Source: JAVVHH01 sp965199665 (GTDB lineage: Bacteria > Pseudomonadota > Alphaproteobacteria > Acetobacterales > Acetobacteraceae). From it: DNA of 64,000 bases. Below, in pieces: positions 16,268 through 25,327 of the stretch; the first letter of the stretch is position 1; each line of letters begins with the position of its first letter. Under the pieces are notes generated by a model. It was not told where the DNA came from and did no database searches. It was given only the letters and a program-made list of their open reading frames with translations. The DNA is taken from contig OZ241208.1 in the NCBI GenBank assembly GCA_965199665.1, forward strand, positions 434,001 to 498,000. The letters run 5' to 3'. The translations under genes were made by a program, and so were the position numbers.

Positions 16268-17614
16268 TCAGGGCCGGGTCGGGTCGAAGTGCCGGGTGAG
16301 CTGGCTTCCGTAATCGCCGTAGCTCTCCTGGCGCTGCGGTGCGTCGGCGGCGAAGCGGGTGATGCGCTGCGGGAAGCGGGTCTCGAACATGAAGGCGAGC
16401 GTGCCTTCCAGCTTGTGCGGCGCCAGCGCGGCGTGGCTCGCCTTCTCGAACGCGTCCCGGTCCGGCCCGTGCGGCAGCATGGTATTGTGCAACGACACGC
16501 CGCCCGGCACGAAGCCGCCGCCGGTCTTGGCGTCATAAACGCCGCTGATCAGGCCCATGAACTCGCTCATGACGTTCATGTGGTACCAGGGCGGCCGGAA
16601 GGTGTTCTCCGCCACCAGCCAGCGGTCGCTGAAGATGACGAAGTCGATGTTGGCAGTGCCGGGCGTCTCGCTCGGCGAGGTCAGCACGGTGAAGATGCTG
16701 GGGTCGGCGTGGTCGAACAGCAGGGGACCGACGGGCGAAAAGCGCCGTAGGTCGTATTTGTAGGGCGCGTAGTTGCCGTGCCACGCGACCACGTCGAGCG
16801 GCGAGCGGGCGATGTCGGCCTGCCACAGCTCGCCGCCCCATTTGACATACATCACGCCCGGCGCCTCGCGGTCCTCGTAGGCGGCGACGGGGGTCATGAA
16901 ATCGCGCGGGTTGGCCAGGCAGTTGGCGCCGATGGGGCCGCGCTCGGGGAGGGTGAACGCGCCGCCGTAATTCTCGCACAGATAGCCGCGGGCCGGGCCG
17001 CCGGCGAGCTCGACCCGGAGCTTCACGCCGCGCGGGATCACGGCGATCTCGCCGGGCTCGATGTCGACGATGCCGAACTCGGTCCACAGCCGCAGCCCGC
17101 CCTGCTCGGGCACGAACAGCATCTCGCCATCGGCATTGTAGAAATACTCGTCCTGCATCGAGCGGGTCGCGCCATACACGTGCGCGGCCATGCCAGCATG
17201 GCTGCCGGCATCGCCGGCCGTGGTGATGGTCCGCAGACCCTCGAGGAACGAGACCGGCGTCGTCGGCAGCGGCAGGGGGTCCCAGCGTTGCGGCGCGATC
17301 GGCAGCGACGCCTCCACGGTCGGCGCCGTCCGCCACAGCCCGGCGTCGGCCGGGCGAAACCGGTTCCAATGCGCCACGGTGGGCAGGATGCGATACAGCC
17401 AGGACCGCTCGTTGGTGGTGCGCGGCGCCGTGAACGGCGACCCGCTGAGCTGCTCGGCATACAGCCCGTAGGGGCATCGCTGCGGCGAGTTGCGCCCGAC
17501 CGGCAGGGCGCCCGGCAGCGCCTCCGTCTCGAACCCGTTGCCGAAGCCGGTGAGGTAGCCGGACGCCAGGCCCGTGGACGAGACGGCGCCGGTCGGGCGC
17601 AAGGTGACGTTCAT
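16268..17614 (-). CDS. hmgA: homogentisate 1,2-dioxygenase
   Basis: Non-haem Fe(II) ring-cleaving dioxygenase (448 aa) of tyrosine/phenylalanine breakdown, converting homogentisate to maleylacetoacetate. N-terminal YLTGFGNGFETEALPGALPVGRNSPQ is diagnostic in part (GFGNGFETEALPGALP). The iron ligands of the family are visible in YHMNVMSEFMG (His, Glu) and LHNTMLPHGPD (His). GGAGG lies five bases before the ATG at 17614. It converges on the AAA ATPase gene and diverges from fumC. The usual neighbours (fumarylacetoacetase, maleylacetoacetate isomerase) are not in the window, although fumarase next door handles the pathway's end product. Confidence 0.96.
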   Translation of the reverse strand: MNVTLRPTGAVSSTGLASGYLTGFGNGFETEALPGALPVGRNSPQRCPYGLYAEQLSGSPFTAPRTTNERSWLYRILPTVAHWNRFRPADAGLWRTAPTVEASLPIAPQRWDPLPLPTTPVSFLEGLRTITTAGDAGSHAGMAAHVYGATRSMQDEYFYNADGEMLFVPEQGGLRLWTEFGIVDIEPGEIAVIPRGVKLRVELAGGPARGYLCENYGGAFTLPERGPIGANCLANPRDFMTPVAAYEDREAPGVMYVKWGGELWQADIARSPLDVVAWHGNYAPYKYDLRRFSPVGPLLFDHADPSIFTVLTSPSETPGTANIDFVIFSDRWLVAENTFRPPWYHMNVMSEFMGLISGVYDAKTGGGFVPGGVSLHNTMLPHGPDRDAFEKASHAALAPHKLEGTLAFMFETRFPQRITRFAADAPQRQESYGDYGSQLTRHFDPTRP

Positions 17615-17877
17615 GCCGGACCTCCCATGATGCTGCCCGATTAGAGCACGTTCCGCGCCCCGCCGCTCGCCCGACCGGCCGGCCCCGGGCATTCCCACCG
17701 TCACGACAAGCCGATCGAGGCTTGGCCGGAGAGAGGTTGCGCCGCTGTGCGAGTCGACCTGCTGTTCGAGCCCGCAGCGTGCGCACGATGATTTCGTCGG
17801 CCGCGTCGGCGTCGTCCGGCGGGCCCGCGAGTTGTTCTGGTGGCGTGGCGACCGTGCGCCACTCCCAGGAGGCCAGA

Positions 17878-19332
17878 ATGAGCGACAGCAACCACCCCGT
17901 CATGCGCGACCTGCCGATCGGCTTGTCGGCGACCGGCACCCGCATGGAGTTCGACTCGATGGGCACGGTCGCCGTGCCGGCGGACAAGTACTACGGGGCG
18001 CAGACGGCGCGGTCGCTGGTGCATTTCTCGATCGGCGAGGACCGGATGCCCAAGCCGGTCTACCACGCCTATGGCATCGTCAAGAAAGCCTGCGCGCTGG
18101 TCCATGCGGCGGAGGGACGGCTCCCGGGCTGGAAGGCAGCAGCGATCATCCGGGCGGCCGACGAGGCCATCGCGGGGGAGCTCGACGAGCACTTCCCGCT
18201 TTTCGTCTGGCAGACCGGGTCCGGCACCCAGTCCAACATGAACATCAACGAGGTGCTGTCCAACCGGGCCATCCAGCTGCTGGGTGGCACGCTCGGCACC
18301 CAGGAGCCGGTCGGCCCCAACGACGACGTCAACATGGGGCAGTCCTCGAACGACACCTTCCCGGCCGCGATGCACATTGCCGCGGTGGCCGAGATCGACG
18401 ACCGGCTCCTGCCGCAGCTCGAGGCGCTGGCGGCGACGATCGAGGCCAAGGCGGCCGAGTGGATGGGCGTGGTCAAGATCGGCCGCACCCATCTGGAGGA
18501 CGCGACGCCGCTGACGGTGGGCCAGGAATGGTCCGGTTACGCCGCGCAAATCCGTGCCAGCATGGACGACATCGCCGCGAGCCGGCGCGGGCTCTACGAG
18601 CTGGCGGTCGGCGGCACGGCGGTCGGCACCGGGCTGAACGCGCCGCCGGGGTTCTCCGTGAACGTCGCCGCCCGGATCGCCGAGCTCACCGGCAAGCCGT
18701 TCGTGACCGCGCCCAACAAGTTCATGGCGCAGGCCTCGCTGGACCCCATGGTGCGCGCACACGGGACGCTGGCCGGGCTGGCGGTGGCGCTGATGAAGAT
18801 CGCCAACGACATGCGCTGGCTCGCCTCAGGCCCGCGCTGCGGCTTCGGCGAGCTGAAGCTGCCGCCCAACGAGCCGGGCTCGTCCATCATGCCGGGCAAG
18901 GTCAACCCGACGCAGTGCGAGTCGGTGGTCATGATCGCCATCCAGGTGATGGGCAACAACTCGGCCGTCGGCTTCGCGGGGAGCCAGGGCAATTTCGAGC
19001 TCAACGCGATGCGGCCCATCATCATCAACAACTTCATGCAGTCGGCGCGCATCCTGGCCGATGGCTGCGAGATGTTCCGCATCCACTCGGTGGAGGGCAC
19101 GACGCTGGACGAGACCAAGATCGCCCATTTCGTGGAGAACAGCCTGATGCTGGTCACCGCGCTGTCGCCGGTGATCGGATACCAAAAGGCGGCGCACATC
19201 TCGGAGGCGGCCAACGCCAACGGCACGACGTTGCGCGAGGAGGCGCTGCGGTCCGGCTTCGTGGACGAGGCGACGTTCGACCGGCTGGTGGACCCGATCA
19301 CCATGGTCGGCGCAGGGCTCGCCGGCGCCTGA
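17878..19332 (+). CDS. fumC: class II fumarate hydratase
   Basis: Cluster-free fumarase (484 aa), hydrating fumarate to malate in the TCA cycle. Seen: TGSGTQSNMNINEV, SSNDTFPAAMH, KIGRTHLEDATPLT and the family signature GSSIMPGKVNP with the active-site loop. AGGAGG lies six bases before the ATG; an open frame extends upstream but lacks this site. Its divergent neighbour is homogentisate dioxygenase, whose pathway yields fumarate. Confidence 0.97.
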   Translation: MSDSNHPVMRDLPIGLSATGTRMEFDSMGTVAVPADKYYGAQTARSLVHFSIGEDRMPKPVYHAYGIVKKACALVHAAEGRLPGWKAAAIIRAADEAIAGELDEHFPLFVWQTGSGTQSNMNINEVLSNRAIQLLGGTLGTQEPVGPNDDVNMGQSSNDTFPAAMHIAAVAEIDDRLLPQLEALAATIEAKAAEWMGVVKIGRTHLEDATPLTVGQEWSGYAAQIRASMDDIAASRRGLYELAVGGTAVGTGLNAPPGFSVNVAARIAELTGKPFVTAPNKFMAQASLDPMVRAHGTLAGLAVALMKIANDMRWLASGPRCGFGELKLPPNEPGSSIMPGKVNPTQCESVVMIAIQVMGNNSAVGFAGSQGNFELNAMRPIIINNFMQSARILADGCEMFRIHSVEGTTLDETKIAHFVENSLMLVTALSPVIGYQKAAHISEAANANGTTLREEALRSGFVDEATFDRLVDPITMVGAGLAGA

Positions 19333-19402
19333 CCGGGCGCGGGTGTGGCCGTCTGGCCCGGTTGTGGCAGCACGGCCAGCCGACGAGGCGATCGGTGGGC
19401 GA

Positions 19403-19422
19403 ACCAGCACAAGAGTGCTGGT
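19403..19422. promoter_or_regulatory. 8-bp dyad between fumC and the SWIB gene
   Basis: Perfect inverted repeat ACCAGCAC-AAGA-GTGCTGGT. No T-tract follows, so it is not a standard terminator. A TATTGT hexamer 20 bp downstream (19443-19448) could be a -10 element for the SWIB gene, which would make the dyad an operator candidate. Confidence 0.35.
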
Positions 19423-19480
19423 CACGCCCTCGGGAACGCACTTATTGTCCCTCACAGAACGATCAAGGACTCCGCGCATC

Positions 19481-19846
19481 ATGACGAAAGCTCCGACCAA
19501 GGCCGCGCCGGACAAGAAGACGGCCGACAAGACCCCGGAAGGCAAGGCGCCCCCCGCGAAGGGGAAGAAGATCGACAAGCCGGAGGCCGGTCACAAGCCC
19601 AACGCGCTGCAGCAGCCGTACAAGCCGTCCGACGAGCTGGCGGAGATCGTCGGCAACGGCCCGTTCCCGCGCGGCGAGGTCGTGAGCAAGGTGTGGGAAT
19701 ACATCAAGGCCAACAAGCTGCAGAGCAAGGAAGACGGGCGCAACATCGTGGCCGACGAGAAGCTCGGCGCCGTGTTCGGCAAGAAAGAAGCGACCATGTT
19801 CGAGATGAACAAGCTGCTGTCGGCCCATCTGTCCAAGGCCGAGTAA
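19481..19846 (+). CDS. SWIB/MDM2-domain protein
   Basis: Small basic protein (121 aa). Residues 1-45 are a Lys/Ala/Pro-rich tail; residues about 45-121 form a SWIB domain (LQQPYKPSDELAEIVGNGPF, VSKVWEYIKANKLQ, DEKLGAVFGKKEATMFEMNK). In eukaryotes the fold belongs to chromatin-remodelling complexes; bacterial copies occur in Chlamydiae and many Alphaproteobacteria. The basic tail suggests nucleic-acid contact, by analogy with histone-like proteins. ATG at 19481 chosen at the domain boundary. Confidence 0.88.
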   Translation: MTKAPTKAAPDKKTADKTPEGKAPPAKGKKIDKPEAGHKPNALQQPYKPSDELAEIVGNGPFPRGEVVSKVWEYIKANKLQSKEDGRNIVADEKLGAVFGKKEATMFEMNKLLSAHLSKAE

Positions 19847-19852
19847 TTCGGC

Positions 19853-19884
19853 GGGAGGCGCCGGGCCCCGGCCTGCCGCCTCCC
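19853..19884 (+). terminator. GC-rich hairpin after the SWIB gene
   Basis: Stem GGGAGGCG paired with CGCCTCCC eight bp apart by 16 bases that can fold internally (CCGG-CCGG). It begins seven bases after the SWIB stop. No T-tract follows, so termination efficiency is uncertain. Confidence 0.35.
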
Positions 19885-19974
19885 TGCCACCGTTGCGTCG
19901 ACGGCCGCGGCTGCGTTTACGTCCGCCGATCCCTGACGTAACCAGGGTGTCGGCACTGTGACGATGGCAACGCG

Positions 19975-20979
19975 ATGACGACGATCCTGTATCCCGAGCG
20001 GATGTACCCCGACGACAGCGAGGAACGGGCGATTTTCCCGGCCGACGCGTCGATCCTGATGCGAGACACGGTGCTGCTGTCGGATCTGCCGGCGGCCGAT
20101 TGCGATGCGACCAATGGGCTGATGGTGTTCCGCCAGTGGGTCGGCGCGGCCGACATCGCACGCTTCCCCAAGCTGCGTGCGATCGTGCGGATGGGGGTCG
20201 GCTACGACCGCATCGATCGGGCGGCGGCGGCGGCGCGCGGGATCATCGTCTGCAACGTGCCGGATTACGGCACCACGGAGGTGGCGGATCACGCGATCTC
20301 GCTCGTGCTGGCGCTGCGGCGCGGGTTGTTGATGCACCACGACGCGCAACGGGCCACGCCGCCGGCGGCTTGGGTGGCCAATAACAGCCCGCTGTTGCGA
20401 CGTCTGTCGGCGCAGACATTCGGCATCGTCGGCCTCGGCCGGATCGGAACGGCGGTGGCGCTGCGGGCCAAGGCGTTAGGGTTCGACGTGGTGTTCTTCG
20501 ATCCCTACCGGCCGAACGGCTCGGAACTGGCGATCGGCGTCCGGCGGGCGCACTCGATGGAGGAACTGCTCGCCGGGTCGGACGTGCTGAGCCTGCATAC
20601 GCCGCACACGCCGGAAACGGCCGGCATGATCGGGGCGGCGCAATTGGCGATGCTGCCGCAGAACGCGGTGGTGGTCAGCACGGCGCGCGGCACGGCGATC
20701 GACATCGACGCGCTGGAGGCGGCGCTGCGCAGCGGCAAGCTGGCAGGCGCCGGGCTGGACGTGCTGCCGGTGGAACCGCCGGTCGAGCCGATCCCCGGCC
20801 TGTTGCGGGCGTATCGCGCCCACGAGGAATGGACGATCGGGCGGCTGATCATCACGCCGCACTCGGCCTTCCTGACGCCGGAAGCCCACCACGACATCCG
20901 GATCAAATCCGCCGAGACGATGCGCGCGGCCTTGTTCACCAACCGCCCCCAGAACGCGATCGCGCCGGACAGTTACTAG
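19975..20979 (+). CDS. D-isomer-specific 2-hydroxyacid dehydrogenase
   Basis: NAD-dependent 2-hydroxyacid dehydrogenase (334 aa) of the C-terminal-binding-protein/phosphoglycerate dehydrogenase group. Seen: RMGVGYDRIDRAAAAARGI, dinucleotide-binding GLGRIGTAVA at about 144, and the catalytic set Arg in STARGTAIDI, Glu in LPVEPP and His in ITPHSAF. It lacks an ACT domain, so it is not the regulated SerA. With the dehydratase and SDR downstream it may take part in sugar-acid or 2-oxoacid metabolism; substrate unknown. Confidence 0.88.
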   Translation: MTTILYPERMYPDDSEERAIFPADASILMRDTVLLSDLPAADCDATNGLMVFRQWVGAADIARFPKLRAIVRMGVGYDRIDRAAAAARGIIVCNVPDYGTTEVADHAISLVLALRRGLLMHHDAQRATPPAAWVANNSPLLRRLSAQTFGIVGLGRIGTAVALRAKALGFDVVFFDPYRPNGSELAIGVRRAHSMEELLAGSDVLSLHTPHTPETAGMIGAAQLAMLPQNAVVVSTARGTAIDIDALEAALRSGKLAGAGLDVLPVEPPVEPIPGLLRAYRAHEEWTIGRLIITPHSAFLTPEAHHDIRIKSAETMRAALFTNRPQNAIAPDSY

Positions 20980-21001
20980 ACCCGAGCCGTCGCGCCCTGC
21001 G

Positions 21002-21030
21002 TTGACACCCCCGCCCGGTCCGCTCAGGCT
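21002..21030 (+). promoter_or_regulatory. possible promoter of the sugar-acid dehydratase gene
   Basis: A perfect -35 TTGACA at 21002-21007, with 17 bp to CAGGCT, a poor -10. The predicted start of transcription would be about 23 bp before the gene. Weak because of the -10. Confidence 0.25.
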
Positions 21031-21059
21031 CCGCCCAACGATAAGCCCTGGGACGCTCG

Positions 21060-22847
21060 ATGCCTGACCATACGCCCACCAATCGGCTGCGCAGCCGCCG
21101 CTGGTTCGACGACCGCACCAACCCCGGCATGACCGCGCTCTACCTGGAGCGCTACATGAACTGGGGGCTCACCCCCGGCGAACTGCGGTCGGGCAAGCCG
21201 ATCATCGGCATCGCGCAGACGGGGTCGGACCTGTCGCCGTGCAACCGGCATCACATGGTGCTGGCCGAGCGGGTGCGGGACGGGATCCGCGATTGCGGCG
21301 GCATCCCGCTCGAGTTCCCGATCCATCCGATCCAGGAGACCGGCAAGCGGCCCACGGCCGGTCTGGACCGCAACCTGGCCTATCTGAGCCTGGTGGAGGT
21401 GCTGCACGGCTACCCGCTCGACGGCGTGGTGCTGACCGGCGGGTGCGACAAGACGGTGCCGGCGGTGCTGATGGGCGCGGCGACGGTGAACATCCCGGCG
21501 ATCCTGCTGTCGGGCGGACCGATGCTGGACGGATGGTTCAAGGGGCGGCTCGCCGGGTCCGGCACGATCGTGTGGGAAGCGCGCAAGCTGCTGGCCGAGG
21601 ACAAGATCGACTACGAGAAGTTCCTCGACATGGTGGCGGCGTCGGCCTCCTCGGTCGGGCATTGCAACACGATGGGCACCGCGCTCAGCATGAACAGCCT
21701 GGCCGAGGCGCTGGGGATGTCGCTGCCGGGCTGCGCGGCGATCCCGGGGCCGCACAAGGAGCGGGGCTGGATGGCCTACGAGACCGGGCGCCGGATCGTG
21801 GGCATGGTGGCGGAGAACCTGCGGCCGTCGGACATCATGACCAAGAAGGCGTTCGAGAACGCGGTGGTCGCGGCCGCCGCGCTGGGCGCGTCGAGCAACT
21901 GCCCGATCTCCATGATCGCCATCGCGCGGCACATGGGGGTGGAGCACACGCTGGACGACTGGCAGCGTCTGGGCGCCGACATCCCGCTGCTGACGGACGT
22001 GCAGCCGGCGGGGCGCTTCCTGGGCGAGGGCTTCTTCCGCGCCGGCGGCGTGCCGGCGGTGCTGCGCGAGCTCAAGGCGGCGGGCAAGCTGCACCTGGAC
22101 GCGATGACCTGCACCGGGACCACGCTGGGCGAGGTGCTGGAGCCGCCGGTGGAGGTGGATCGCGAAGTGATCCGCGCGTACGGCAACCCGATGAAGGAGC
22201 GGGCCGGCTTCGTGGTGCTGTCCGGCAACCTGTTCGACGCCGGCATCATGAAGGTCAGCGTCATCGACGAGCAGTTCCGCAACCGCTTCCTGGCCGACCC
22301 GGCGCAGCCCAACGCGTTCGAGGGCAAGGCGGTGATCTTCGAGGGGCCGGAGGACTACCACGACCGCATCGAGGACCCGTCGCTCGGCATCGACGAGCAC
22401 TCGATCCTGGTGATCCGCAACTGCGGCCCGGTCGGCTACCCCGGCAGTGCGGAGGTGGTGAACATGCAACCGCCGGCGGCGCTGCTCAAGCGCGGCATCG
22501 AAGCGCTGCCGACCATGGGCGACGGGCGGCAATCCGGCACCTCGGGCAGCCCGAGCATCCTGAACATCTCGCCGGAGGCCGTGGTCGGCGGCGGGCTCGG
22601 CCTGCTGCAAACGGGCGACAAGATCCGCATCGACCTGAACGAGCGCAGCGTCAATGTGATGATCCCGGAGGCCGAGCTGGCGGCGCGGCGTCGCGACTGG
22701 CAGGCGCCGCACATGGACAACAAGACGCCGTGGGAAGAGATCTACCGCAACATGGTCGGCCAGATGTCGACCGGGGCGTGCCTCGAGCCGGCGACGCTAT
22801 ACCTCAACATCGTGGAGGAGCGCGGCGAAAGCCGGCACTCGCATTGA
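21060..22847 (+). CDS. IlvD/Edd-family sugar-acid dehydratase (xylonate/arabonate type)
   Basis: Fe-S dehydratase (595 aa). The N-terminus (RSRRWFDDRTNPGMTALYLE, then GLTPGELRSGKPIIGIAQTG) matches the D-xylonate/L-arabonate dehydratase branch rather than dihydroxyacid dehydratase of branched-chain synthesis. Cluster cysteines are seen in SPCNRHH, TGGCDKT and GHCNTMGT. Expected reaction: sugar acid to 2-keto-3-deoxy acid. The SDR 14 bp downstream resembles a 2-keto-3-deoxy-acid dehydrogenase, which supports a non-phosphorylative sugar-acid route. The exact sugar cannot be read from the sequence. Confidence 0.9.
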   Translation: MPDHTPTNRLRSRRWFDDRTNPGMTALYLERYMNWGLTPGELRSGKPIIGIAQTGSDLSPCNRHHMVLAERVRDGIRDCGGIPLEFPIHPIQETGKRPTAGLDRNLAYLSLVEVLHGYPLDGVVLTGGCDKTVPAVLMGAATVNIPAILLSGGPMLDGWFKGRLAGSGTIVWEARKLLAEDKIDYEKFLDMVAASASSVGHCNTMGTALSMNSLAEALGMSLPGCAAIPGPHKERGWMAYETGRRIVGMVAENLRPSDIMTKKAFENAVVAAAALGASSNCPISMIAIARHMGVEHTLDDWQRLGADIPLLTDVQPAGRFLGEGFFRAGGVPAVLRELKAAGKLHLDAMTCTGTTLGEVLEPPVEVDREVIRAYGNPMKERAGFVVLSGNLFDAGIMKVSVIDEQFRNRFLADPAQPNAFEGKAVIFEGPEDYHDRIEDPSLGIDEHSILVIRNCGPVGYPGSAEVVNMQPPAALLKRGIEALPTMGDGRQSGTSGSPSILNISPEAVVGGGLGLLQTGDKIRIDLNERSVNVMIPEAELAARRRDWQAPHMDNKTPWEEIYRNMVGQMSTGACLEPATLYLNIVEERGESRHSH

Positions 22848-22860
22848 GGAGCGCGCGCTG

Positions 22861-23607
22861 ATGGCTGGGCGGCTGGCGGGCAAGACCGCGTTCATCACGG
22901 CGGCGGCGCAGGGCATCGGGCGGGCGACCGCGCTGGCCTTCGCCAACGAGGGGGCGGACGTGATCGCCACCGATCGGGACGCCGAGAAGCTGGCGGCGCT
23001 GGGCGGCGGGCTGAAGACCCACGTGCTGGACGTGACGGACGGCGCCGCGATCGCGGCGACGATCGCGGCGGCGGGGCCGATCGATATCCTGTTCAACTGT
23101 GCCGGCTACGTGCACCAGGGGACGATCCTGGAGTCCGACGACGCGGACTGGGATTTCGCCTGGGCGCTGAACGTCCGCAGCATGGGACGCACGATCCGGG
23201 CGGCGCTGCCGGGGATGCTGCAGCGCGGGTCGGGCAGCATCATCAACATGTCCAGCAGCGCGAGCAGCATCAAGGGCGCGCCGTCGCGCTGCGTCTACGG
23301 CACCAGCAAAGCGGCGGTGATCGGGCTGACCAAGTCGGTGGCGGCGGATTTCGTCAAAGCGGGGATCCGCTGCAACGCGATCTGCCCTGGGACGATCGAG
23401 ACGCCGAGCCTGGAGGAGCGGATCGCGGCCAATGCGGTGGCGGCCGGGTCGCTGGAAGCGGCACGGGGGATGTTCCTGTCGCGTCAGGCGATGGGACGGA
23501 TGGGCAGGGCAGACGAGATCGCGTCGCTGGCGGTGTATCTGGGCTCCGACGAGAGCCAATTCGTGACGGGGCAATCACTGGTGATCGACGGCGGCTGGAC
23601 GCTGTAA
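22861..23607 (+). CDS. short-chain dehydrogenase, 2-keto-3-deoxy-sugar-acid type
   Basis: Classical SDR (248 aa): cofactor site TAAAQGIGRA near residue 14, acidic VIATDRD favouring NAD+, NCAGYV, catalytic Ser in SSSASSIKG, YGTSK with Tyr and Lys, and the C-terminal GRMGRADEIASLAVYLGSDE. The overall pattern resembles 2-keto-3-deoxy-L-fuconate/rhamnonate dehydrogenases and the human DHRS6 group. Placed 14 bp after the dehydratase, it probably oxidises that enzyme's product. Confidence 0.88.
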   Translation: MAGRLAGKTAFITAAAQGIGRATALAFANEGADVIATDRDAEKLAALGGGLKTHVLDVTDGAAIAATIAAAGPIDILFNCAGYVHQGTILESDDADWDFAWALNVRSMGRTIRAALPGMLQRGSGSIINMSSSASSIKGAPSRCVYGTSKAAVIGLTKSVAADFVKAGIRCNAICPGTIETPSLEERIAANAVAAGSLEAARGMFLSRQAMGRMGRADEIASLAVYLGSDESQFVTGQSLVIDGGWTL

Positions 23608-23672
23608 AGCGGGAGTTGCGGTGGTCGCGGATGCACGGCTAGGTTGCGAGACTGCAACCGGGATCGAGGGCG

Positions 23673-23957
23673 ATGCGCAATTCTCTGGTGGAGAACGAGG
23701 CGGATTACGAGGCCGTGCGCGGCGACTCGGGTCTCACGATGACGAATTTCATCCGGTGGGAGCGGATCAAGCTGCGGGAGGCCTCGCGCGAGGCGATCCA
23801 GCTGCTGGAGAGCGGGGCGCAGCCGACGCGCGAATATCTCGACTACATGTTCATGACCGACGTGGGCATGCGCGAGATCCGGACGCGGATCGCCAAACAT
23901 AGCGAGCGGCTCGCGGAGCTTGAGGCGATGGTCCGCAACGCGGCGATGGACGTCTGA
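23673..23957 (+). CDS. hypothetical protein, 94 aa
   Basis: Small acidic/charged protein with predicted helices (WERIKLREASREAIQLLES, then MREIRTRIAKHSERLAELEA), the second suited to a coiled coil. No signal peptide or membrane segment. GAGGG lies nearby upstream of the ATG. It ends eight bases before the end of the convergent iminopeptidase gene. Not recognised. Confidence 0.55.
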   Translation: MRNSLVENEADYEAVRGDSGLTMTNFIRWERIKLREASREAIQLLESGAQPTREYLDYMFMTDVGMREIRTRIAKHSERLAELEAMVRNAAMDV

Positions 23958-23965
23958 CGTCCTAA

Positions 23966-24916
23966 TCAGCGGACGGTGCGGAAGCGCTCCACCGCGGAGA
24001 CCAGGGCCCGGCGGATGCCGGGCTCGAGGGCGGAATGGCCGGCGTCCGGGATCAGGGTGAGGCGGGCGGCCGGCCAGGCGGCGGCGAGCTCGAACGCGGT
24101 GCGGGCCGGACAGATCATGTCGTAGCGCCCTTGCACGATCTCCCCGCGGATGTCGCCGATGCGGTCCATGCCGCCGAGCAGACCTTCCGGGCTGAGGAAC
24201 AGGTCGTGGGCGAAATAGTGCGCCTCGATACGGGCCAGGCCCAGGGCGCTGCGATCCTGCGCAAAGGACGACACCGTGTCGGGGCTGGGGAGCAGGGTGC
24301 TGCAGGAGCCTTCGTAGACGGACCAGGCGCGGGCGGCGCTCATGTGGATGGCCGGATCGGCGCTGGTGAGGCGGCGGAGGTAGGCGTGCAGGATGTCGCC
24401 GCGCTCCTCCGGCGTCAGGTGGCCGACGAAGGCCGCATGCGCATCGGGGAAGATGGCCGCCAGCCCGTGCAGGAACCAGTCCACTTCCGCGGGACGCCCC
24501 AGGAACACGCCGCGCAGCACCAGGCCGCGGATGCGTTCCGGGTGCGCCTGCGCGTAGGCGAGGGCGAGGGTGCTGCCCCATGAGCCGCCGAACAACAGCC
24601 AGCGCTCGATGCCGAGATGGCGGCGGAGCGTCTCGATGTCGTCGACCAAGTCCTGCGTGGTGTTGTTGACCAGGCTGCCGAGCGGGCGGGAGCGTCCGGC
24701 GCCGCGCTGATCGAAGATCACCACGCGCCAGTGATGCGGGTCGAAGAAGCGGCGATGAACCGCGCCGGCGCCCGCTCCGGGCCCGCCATGGAGGAACAGC
24801 ACCGGTGCGCCGCGGGAGGCGCCGACCTGCTCCCAATACATCACGTGGCCGCCGCCCAATGGCATGTAGCCGGTCTCGTAGGGTCCGATCTCGGGAAACA
24901 GGTCGCCGCGTGGCAT
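23966..24916 (-). CDS. pip: proline iminopeptidase
   Basis: Alpha/beta-hydrolase of peptidase family S33 (316 aa) that releases N-terminal proline. Seen: YWEQVGASRGAPVLFLHGGP with the HGGPGAG oxyanion motif, DQRGAGRSRP, the nucleophile elbow GGSWGSTLAL at about residue 110, the catalytic Asp in IVQGRYDMICP and His in PDAGHSA. ATG at 24916 fits the family's N-terminus; a GTG 15 bases upstream with a GGAGG close by is an alternative. Divergent from the DUF423 gene. Confidence 0.92.
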   Translation of the reverse strand: MPRGDLFPEIGPYETGYMPLGGGHVMYWEQVGASRGAPVLFLHGGPGAGAGAVHRRFFDPHHWRVVIFDQRGAGRSRPLGSLVNNTTQDLVDDIETLRRHLGIERWLLFGGSWGSTLALAYAQAHPERIRGLVLRGVFLGRPAEVDWFLHGLAAIFPDAHAAFVGHLTPEERGDILHAYLRRLTSADPAIHMSAARAWSVYEGSCSTLLPSPDTVSSFAQDRSALGLARIEAHYFAHDLFLSPEGLLGGMDRIGDIRGEIVQGRYDMICPARTAFELAAAWPAARLTLIPDAGHSALEPGIRRALVSAVERFRTVR

Positions 24917-24957
24917 CGCTCCAATGTACACACCCTCCACGCGGATTTGGAGGGGTG

Positions 24958-25317
24958 ATGCAGTTTTATCGTGGTTGGGTTGCCGTCGGGGCGCTGGTGG
25001 GGTTGCTGGCGGTCGCGGCCGCGGCGGCTTCGGCGCATGGAACGGCGGATGCGGCCGCGCTGCGGGCGCGGGGGAGCGCAGCGCAGATGCTGGGTTGGCA
25101 CGCATTGGCGCTGGTGGCGGTCGGGCTGTGGGGCGCGCAGGGCGGCTGGCTGACCCATGCCGCGGGGAGCATGTTCCTGGCGGGCTTGGTGCTGTTCTGC
25201 GGCGCCGTGTACTCGCCGGTCTTCGGCGGGCCGAGCCTGGGCATGACGGCGCCGGTCGGCGGCGTGCTGTTGATGCTCGGGTGGGCCGCCTTCGCGGCTT
25301 CCGCCCTCTGGCGGTGA
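24958..25317 (+). CDS. DUF423-family membrane protein
   Basis: Integral membrane protein (119 aa) with about four hydrophobic helices. WVAVGALVGLLAVAAAAASAHG and the late FGGPSLGMTAPVGGVLLMLGW match the YgdD/DUF423 pattern. GGAGGGG lies five bases before the ATG. Role unknown for the family. Confidence 0.85.
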   Translation: MQFYRGWVAVGALVGLLAVAAAAASAHGTADAAALRARGSAAQMLGWHALALVAVGLWGAQGGWLTHAAGSMFLAGLVLFCGAVYSPVFGGPSLGMTAPVGGVLLMLGWAAFAASALWR

Positions 25318-25327
25318 TCCGATCGAC

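Noticed and set aside
16300..17600. Plus-strand frames opposite homogentisate dioxygenase (153-288 codons)
   Set aside because: Antisense shadows of a confidently identified gene with no motifs of their own.
17615..17704. N-terminal extension of homogentisate dioxygenase to an ATG at 17704
   Set aside because: The extra 30 residues are Arg/Gly-rich and unlike the family; the ATG at 17614 has GGAGG five bases upstream.
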